Made by a program: the position numbers and the translations under genes
Assembly: GCA_022865625.1 (NCBI GenBank)
Contig: JALHTB010000178.1
Span: 1-9,547, forward strand
Length of the DNA: 9,547 bases
Direction: 5' to 3'
Origin: Candidatus Bathyarchaeota archaeon
GTDB taxonomy: Archaea; Thermoproteota; Bathyarchaeia; 40CM-2-53-6; FEN-987
In this document: positions 5,558 through 9,547 of the stretch, piece after piece
Layout of the letters: each line of letters starts with the position of its first letter
How positions within the stretch are numbered: the first letter of the stretch is position 1
The notes under the pieces: model-generated
The model's input: the letters and a program-made list of their open reading frames with translations, nothing else
What the model was told of the DNA's origin: nothing
Database searches by the model: none

Positions 5558-6175
5558 CTATGCCTTCGGTGGACGAAGTGTGAACCTAGTTGGCATACGT
5601 GAAGCAACAACAGCTGCCAAGACGAGGCTGATGAGCTTGTCAGGAATCTCCGCGATGATGCTGCTGACAACGGATGCTGACAGTGTGTCTCTGGTACTGG
5701 CTAGTACTGCTGCATAGATCCATGCCGTCCCTGCATAGGTAGGCATGAGCCCGAAGACTCCCCAGCTGATCAGTGTCACTGGTATGACATTCGTGACGCC
5801 CACGATAATGCCTGCAGCGACGAGTTTCGCGGGGCTCTTGACCGTCACCCACCCGATTCTCCAAAGGACCCATGTTATCAGAGCAATGTAGATGTTGATG
5901 AAACCCCAGACCCACGCTGGAAGTCCCCAGAGCGTGAAGGCCATTATGATGTTGTAGAGGAAGCCTCCTGCGGCACCCACCCAGAGTCCCGCAACGATCG
6001 TTCCGAACATTGTTGCCCAAGTATCCAAGAAGATTGGCAGTTTGAGGATATTGACGATCACGCCCGTCACGTAGTTGAGTGCAGCAATGACGGGAATAAG
6101 GACGATCTGTAGGATCGCGAAGCCCGATGGTCTTTCGACAGTTGTCGCTCCACTGCCTTTTGCTTGAGATGTCAT
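5558..6175 (-). CDS. ECF transporter substrate-binding (S) component
   Basis: This 205-residue integral membrane protein has about six hydrophobic helices, roughly 18-44, 47-64, 66-84, 86-106, 117-140 and 146-197 (the last including a short break). It has the size and shape of ECF S components. The motif LPIFLDTWATMFGTIVAG (46-63), followed by W-V-G-A-A-G-G, matches the helix 2-3 region seen in several S-component families. Vitamin S components such as RibU or ThiT have other binding motifs I cannot match here. The gene heads an operon with EcfT and a nucleoside phosphorylase, and faces the two ATPases and a nucleoside hydrolase, so a nucleoside or nucleobase substrate is inferred. The ATG lies about 26 nt from a TATA box with no Shine-Dalgarno, so the message is probably leaderless. 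Confidence 0.85.
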   Translation of the reverse strand: MTSQAKGSGATTVERPSGFAILQIVLIPVIAALNYVTGVIVNILKLPIFLDTWATMFGTIVAGLWVGAAGGFLYNIIMAFTLWGLPAWVWGFINIYIALITWVLWRIGWVTVKSPAKLVAAGIIVGVTNVIPVTLISWGVFGLMPTYAGTAWIYAAVLASTRDTLSASVVSSIIAEIPDKLISLVLAAVVASRMPTRFTLRPPKA

Positions 6176-6195
6176 GGTGAGGAATCGAATCGTCG

Positions 6196-6206
6196 AAATA
6201 TTTAAG
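6196..6206. promoter_or_regulatory. Shared bidirectional TATA box of the ECF locus
   Basis: AAATATTTAAG contains the perfect palindrome AAATATTT, so it can act as box A on both strands. Leftward, its centre is about 26 nt from the S-component ATG at 6175, predicting a leaderless message. Rightward it predicts a start near 6227 and a 20-nt leader before the EcfA1 ATG at 6248. It is the only clear TATA element in the 72-nt divergent gap, so both arms of the locus probably share it. Confidence 0.65.
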
Positions 6207-6247
6207 CCGTTTCACTCTTCTACGCGAGCACGTAGGACCCAGAGACA

Positions 6248-7120
6248 ATGCCAACTGACGATGCCAGCGTCCGAGTCGAAGGCTTGATTTACGGATACCC
6301 TGGTCACGCCCCCGTTCTTCATGACATCGACTTGAAGGTCATGAAAGGCGAGATGTTTGGTATCATAGGTCCGAATGGTGCAGGTAAGTCCACTCTCTGC
6401 AAGGCGCTTAACGGTTTGGTTCCGCACTTCTACGGCGGGACCTACGGCGGAAGTGTCATTGTCTCCGGAATGGACACTATGAAACACACAGTGGCGGAAC
6501 TCTCACTGAGAGTAGGCTTGGTCTTTCAAGAGCCCACTAACCAGTTCTCAGGCGTGTCGACGAGAGTGGACGAAGAGGTTGCGTTCGGCATGTCGATGAT
6601 GGGCTTTGACCGACAGGAGATGCCCAGTCGGATCGCCGACGCTCTGAAACAAGTGGGCTTGGAAGGCTTGGAAGACCGGTCCCCTTACGAGCTATCAGGT
6701 GGACAACAGCAACGCCTCGCGATAGCCACGGTCCTAGCTGTGCGGCCTGAGGTGATCGTCATGGACGAGCCCACCGCGCAACTTGATCCTGTGGGGAAGA
6801 CCGAGGTTCTTGAAACGATGCACGCACTGAACAAAGAAGGCTACACGATCATTGTAGCCGAACACGAGATAGAAGAACTGGCTACCTTCGCGGACAGGAT
6901 CATCGCACTGAACGAAGGAAGAATCATGTTGGAAGGCTCAGCGCGTGGCGTATTGACGCAGATTGATCAGCTCAGGAAAATAGGCGTGGACCCGCCGAGC
7001 GTAACTGAACTCTCCTATCTCCTAACCGACAAAGCCGCGCTCGGACCTGAGAAGTATCCGATCACACTCGACGAGGCCATTGCACTCTATCGAGATTTGC
7101 TAGGGGAGAATCTCTCATGA
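6248..7120 (+). CDS. ecfA1: ECF transporter ATPase EcfA1
   Basis: This is a 290-residue ABC ATPase that powers an energy-coupling-factor importer as a heterodimer with EcfA2. All motifs are intact: Walker A GPNGAGKST (41-49), Q-loop Q94, signature ELSGGQQQR (148-156), Walker B VIVMDEP (169-175), D-loop L179-D180 and the H-loop EHE with H206. The C-terminal 70 residues match the extension typical of EcfA proteins. It starts the rightward operon at an ATG about 42 nt from the TATA centre; the only Shine-Dalgarno-like bases are AGGA at 6233-6236. Its TGA overlaps the ATG of EcfA2 (ATGA), so the two are co-translated. Substrate is set by the S component, not by this subunit. Confidence 0.95.
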   Translation: MPTDDASVRVEGLIYGYPGHAPVLHDIDLKVMKGEMFGIIGPNGAGKSTLCKALNGLVPHFYGGTYGGSVIVSGMDTMKHTVAELSLRVGLVFQEPTNQFSGVSTRVDEEVAFGMSMMGFDRQEMPSRIADALKQVGLEGLEDRSPYELSGGQQQRLAIATVLAVRPEVIVMDEPTAQLDPVGKTEVLETMHALNKEGYTIIVAEHEIEELATFADRIIALNEGRIMLEGSARGVLTQIDQLRKIGVDPPSVTELSYLLTDKAALGPEKYPITLDEAIALYRDLLGENLS

Positions 7121-7965
7121 GCCTGATCGATGTCCAAGACGTTTGGTATAGTTATGGAAACGAAGTCATGGCTCTGAATGGTGTGAGTCTGAAGATCGAA
7201 CCGAAGGAAACCATAGCCCTCATCGGTCAGAACGGTGGAGGGAAAACCACACTGGCAAAACAGTTCAACGGCCTCCTGAAGCCGACAAAAGGACGGGTTC
7301 TCGTCAAGGGCGTCGAGACCAGTGAAGTTCCTGCAAATAGGCTGGCACTGACCGTTGGCTACGTCTTCCAGAACCCATCCCACCAAATCTTCTCGAGCAA
7401 GGTCTGGGACGAAGTGGCGTTCGGCCCGAAGAACGTAGGTTTGGCCCCTCAGGAGATCGAGGCACGCACGAAGTGGGCCATTGAAGCCGTAGGCCTTTCA
7501 GGATTTGAGCAGACTCATCCCTACGACCTCGACTACGGGAAAATGAAACTCCTCACGATCGCCTCTATCATGTCCATCAAGCCCGAAGTGTACTGCCTCG
7601 ATGAACCGACGACCGGCCAAGACCATCAGGGTAGGAGACGAGTGGCCGAGCTAATTCAGAGTCTGAATGACGCCGGCTCCACAGTGATCGTCATCACACA
7701 CGACATGAAGTTCGTAGCCGAAGTTGTGAAGAGAATCGTCCTAGTGGCAGAAGGCAAGATAGTTGCAGACGGCCACACAAGGGAGATCTTCGAGAAGACC
7801 GACACACTTGCGGGCGCTCAAATTAGGCCCCCACAGATAACCCAGCTTGCTCATGCCCTGGCAGGCTGTGGAGTTCGCCCAGATCTGATGACGGTTAGGG
7901 AAGCAGCGGATTCCATCGCGGGCATGATTAGTGGAAGGAAGGGGCACAGCCTCAGACATGCCTAG
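7117..7965 (+). CDS. ecfA2: ECF transporter ATPase EcfA2 with altered signature motif
   Basis: This 282-residue partner ATPase has Walker A GQNGGGKTT (37-45), Q-loop Q85, Walker B VYCLDEP (158-164) and H-loop T-H195-D. The ABC signature is unusual: L138-D-Y-G-K142 instead of LSGGQ, so the usual Ser and two of the glycine or glutamine positions are changed. In an ABC dimer this signature closes over the Walker A of EcfA1, so one of the two ATP sites may be weakened, a known kind of asymmetry in ABC heterodimers. The gene overlaps EcfA1 by 4 nt, with GGGGAG upstream of its ATG, and overlaps the nucleoside hydrolase gene by 8 nt. The D-loop also differs (TGQD). The gene is clearly intact, with no frameshift. 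Confidence 0.95.
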   Translation: MSLIDVQDVWYSYGNEVMALNGVSLKIEPKETIALIGQNGGGKTTLAKQFNGLLKPTKGRVLVKGVETSEVPANRLALTVGYVFQNPSHQIFSSKVWDEVAFGPKNVGLAPQEIEARTKWAIEAVGLSGFEQTHPYDLDYGKMKLLTIASIMSIKPEVYCLDEPTTGQDHQGRRRVAELIQSLNDAGSTVIVITHDMKFVAEVVKRIVLVAEGKIVADGHTREIFEKTDTLAGAQIRPPQITQLAHALAGCGVRPDLMTVREAADSIAGMISGRKGHSLRHA

Positions 7966-8896
7966 AGACATAATCATCGATTGTGATGTCGGTATCGACG
8001 ATGCTCTAGCGATAATGCTTGCTCTAGGATCCAAAGAACTGAAGATACGGGCGATCACCACTGTATGCGGAAATGCCGAGGTTGAGAAGACAAGCGAGAA
8101 CGCTCTCCGGGTGCTCGAAGCGTTCGATCGTAGAGAGATTCCAGTCGCTCGGGGTCATTCCCGACCTCTCAAGCGAGAACTCTACACTGCAGGATATGTC
8201 CATGGAACAGACGGCCTAGGGGACTCGAAGCTCCCCAAGCCATCATTGAGACTTGACACTCGCCACGCGGTTGACCTAATCATAGAAGAATCTGAGCGTG
8301 GAGACCTCCACCTTGTGTGTATAGGGCCGCTCACTAACTTGGCGTCTGCCTTGGCCAAGGCTCCCCACATAGTGGAGACGCTACAGGACGTCACGATAAT
8401 GGGAGGGGCGTTCGGCTTGACGCCTTACGGCTTCGGAAACGTAACCCCCGTTTCAGAGTTCAATGCGTATGTAGATCCGGAAGCTGCGAGAGCAGTCTTC
8501 GCCTCCGGCCTGAAACTGACCGTGGTCGGATTGGACGTGACCACCGATCCAATGGCCGTGTTGGCTAGAGACAAATACGAAGAGCTCATCAAGCTACCTA
8601 GCCGGGGAGCGAAGTTTCTGAAGAGAATCAGCGAGAATCTGGTGAAGTCTTGGGGAAGCTTCTCACTTCACGACCCAATGGCCGTTGCATATCTCGTCGA
8701 TCCGACACTGCTTACTTTGAGAGAGTATCCGGTGGACGTGGAAACGGAAGGTACGATCACACGCGGCCAAACCATCGCGGATAGGCGACCTTGGGCGGAG
8801 ATCATAGAATTCAAAGGAAAGGCAAATGTTGCTGTCTCTGTTAACGGCCCGCGTTTCCTAGAGATCTTTGAGGAAAGGGCCATCAGACAGCTTTGA
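7958..8896 (+). CDS. Nucleoside hydrolase (IUNH/CUNH family)
   Basis: This 312-residue enzyme hydrolyses the N-glycosidic bond of a nucleoside to free base and ribose. The calcium-binding motif is D8-C-D10-V-G-I-D14-D15, close to the family DTDPGxDD. Also present are H82-G-T-D-G-L-G-D89, a GPLTNLA segment at 123-129, E167-F-N169 and H238-D239. H82 and H238 match in position the catalytic His82 and His239 of the E. coli pyrimidine hydrolase YeiK, so a pyrimidine or broad inosine-uridine type is favoured. I chose the ATG at 7958, which gives the standard MPRxxIxDCD N-terminus; the GTG at 7931 would add nine residues. A purine-rich GGAAGGAAGGGG (7933-7944) lies upstream within EcfA2, which it overlaps by 8 nt. 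It ends the rightward operon. Free ribose would need a ribokinase, possibly the PfkB gene. Confidence 0.95.
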   Translation: MPRDIIIDCDVGIDDALAIMLALGSKELKIRAITTVCGNAEVEKTSENALRVLEAFDRREIPVARGHSRPLKRELYTAGYVHGTDGLGDSKLPKPSLRLDTRHAVDLIIEESERGDLHLVCIGPLTNLASALAKAPHIVETLQDVTIMGGAFGLTPYGFGNVTPVSEFNAYVDPEAARAVFASGLKLTVVGLDVTTDPMAVLARDKYEELIKLPSRGAKFLKRISENLVKSWGSFSLHDPMAVAYLVDPTLLTLREYPVDVETEGTITRGQTIADRRPWAEIIEFKGKANVAVSVNGPRFLEIFEERAIRQL

Positions 8897-8902
8897 ACAA
8901 TC

Positions 8903-8951
8903 GACGAAGCACTAGGTTTCTTGACTTGTTTCTCGCTGTCTGTTCTTCGTC
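8903..8951. repeat. Inverted repeat after the nucleoside hydrolase gene
   Basis: GACGAAG (8903-8909) and CTTCGTC (8945-8951) are perfect 7-nt inverted copies with a 35-nt spacer. The spacer is rich in pyrimidines (GGTTTCTTG, CTTGTTTCTCGC), as in archaeal termination zones. It could end the ECF operon transcript, or act as an operator for the regulator that starts 50 nt later. Either role is inferred. Confidence 0.3.
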
Positions 8952-8969
8952 AGTGTCGGTCTGAGAACT

Positions 8970-8977
8970 CTTTTAAT
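8970..8977 (+). promoter_or_regulatory. TATA box of the Lrp-TRASH gene
   Basis: CTTTTAAT, preceded by GAGAACT, is centred about 29 nt before the GTG at 9003. This is the archaeal TATA-to-start distance and implies a leaderless transcript beginning at or near the GTG. It decides the start: the longer in-frame ATG at 8976 lies inside this element. Confidence 0.6.
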
Positions 8978-9002
8978 GTGCCCAATACCCAGACTACCAT
9001 GT

Positions 9003-9547
9003 GTGCAAGTCTTGACGAATCGAATTGATGATACAGATTTTCACATTCTTACTGCGCTCACAGAAGATGGTAGACGCTCGCTTAGGGACATCGCTCGCAC
9101 AGCTGGCGTGAGCACGCCCACGGTTGAAAGCCGACTGAAGAAGATGTTCGACATGGGCCTGATCAAGAAGATCGCACCCATAATTGACGCATCCAAGATA
9201 ACAAACGGTCTCTTCGCTGTCGCGACAGCCAAGGTGGAACCAGGAAAAATCGATGATGTCCTGAACGCTCTGGCAAAGATTCCGGAGATCCGTAACGTCT
9301 ATGGAATGACGGGCGAACACAACGTGCTCTTCACGGTTTTCTCAGCCAGTCTGGATGACCTTCAAGCGCTCTTGTCGTCTACAATATCATCCATACCGAA
9401 TGTGTCGTCTCTCACCTACAACGTGGTGGCACGAGTTGTCAAGGATGAGCCGAACGTCGCAATTCGGCCGGGCCAGTTTGTGAGACTGATCTGTGACACG
9501 TGTGGGCAGGAGATTAAGGGTGAGCTGGTTACACTCATGGTTGGAGA
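9003..9547 (+). CDS. Lrp/AsnC regulator with C-terminal TRASH-type cysteines, 5' part
   Basis: The first 181 codons of a transcription regulator are present; the gene runs past the right edge. Residues 8-60 form an Lrp/AsnC winged helix-turn-helix: R7-I-D-D-T-D-F-H-I-L, then SLRDIARTAGVSTPTVESRL as the recognition unit. A ferredoxin-like RAM domain follows to about 150. Then comes C164-D-T-C167-G-Q-E-I-K-G-E, the start of a TRASH metal-sensing motif; the later Cys residues would lie beyond 9547. Archaeal Lrp-TRASH fusions such as the CopR type sense copper or other metals and sit beside metal-efflux ATPases. No Shine-Dalgarno precedes the GTG, and a TATA box about 29 nt upstream supports a leaderless start; ATG 8976 is in frame but falls within that box. 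A role in controlling the nucleoside operon is possible, but a metal-response role with the genes to the right is more likely. Confidence 0.9.
   Translation, partial: MQVLTNRIDDTDFHILTALTEDGRRSLRDIARTAGVSTPTVESRLKKMFDMGLIKKIAPIIDASKITNGLFAVATAKVEPGKIDDVLNALAKIPEIRNVYGMTGEHNVLFTVFSASLDDLQALLSSTISSIPNVSSLTYNVVARVVKDEPNVAIRPGQFVRLICDTCGQEIKGELVTLMVG

Noticed and set aside
7931..7957. GTG start nine codons before the nucleoside hydrolase ATG
   Set aside because: The extra residues are not part of the conserved N-terminus and fully overlap the EcfA2 C-terminal coding sequence and the Shine-Dalgarno region.
8976..9002. Upstream in-frame ATG for the Lrp regulator
   Set aside because: It falls inside the TATA element at 8970-8977, so it could not be on the transcript that the element drives; GTG 9003 gives the normal Lrp N-terminus.

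Overview
This window is archaeal. The evidence is a tRNA-Thr with an intron at the archaeal 37/38 position and a U73-type discriminator. Archaeal TATA elements (for example AAATATTTAAG at 6196-6206) sit about 26-29 nt upstream of start codons that have no ribosome-binding site, which suggests leaderless mRNAs. There are several TTG and GTG starts, a JAMM metalloprotease, and an Lrp/AsnC regulator ending in a TRASH-type metal-sensing Cys pair. Base composition is moderate and genes are densely packed. I cannot name the phylum from the sequence alone; a thermophilic or TACK/Asgard/Thermoplasmata-like lineage would be a guess.

Layout. Positions 1-1204 (minus strand) hold a membrane protein with a zinc ribbon and a B-box-like finger, followed by the 5' part of a JAMM/MPN+ metalloprotease that runs off the left edge. 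Positions 1455-1577 (plus) hold tRNA-Thr(GGU) with an anticodon-loop intron and a second 19-nt insertion in the D arm. Positions 1666-2622 (minus) encode a PfkB-family sugar or nucleoside kinase. It is divergent from a URO-D-fold protein at 2757-3815 (plus).

Positions 3837-8896 form a nucleoside uptake and breakdown module arranged around one bidirectional promoter at about 6196-6206. Leftward run the ECF S component, the EcfT component and a uridine-phosphorylase-family enzyme. Rightward run the ATPases EcfA1 and EcfA2 and a nucleoside hydrolase. Genes within each arm overlap or nearly touch. After a 106-nt gap, an Lrp-TRASH regulator starts at 9003 and leaves the window on the right.

How the genes may work together (inference). 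The ECF transporter would import a nucleoside. The phosphorylase would release ribose-1-phosphate and the hydrolase would release free ribose plus base. The nearby PfkB kinase could phosphorylate either sugar product: as a ribokinase, or as the ribose-1-phosphate kinase of the archaeal pentose bisphosphate pathway. The phosphorylase lacks the Gln/Arg pair that anchors uracil in E. coli Udp, so the real substrate is open. EcfA2 has an altered ABC signature. The left-edge pair (B-box/zinc-ribbon membrane protein plus JAMM protease) is the least understood unit and the best candidate for an undescribed system.
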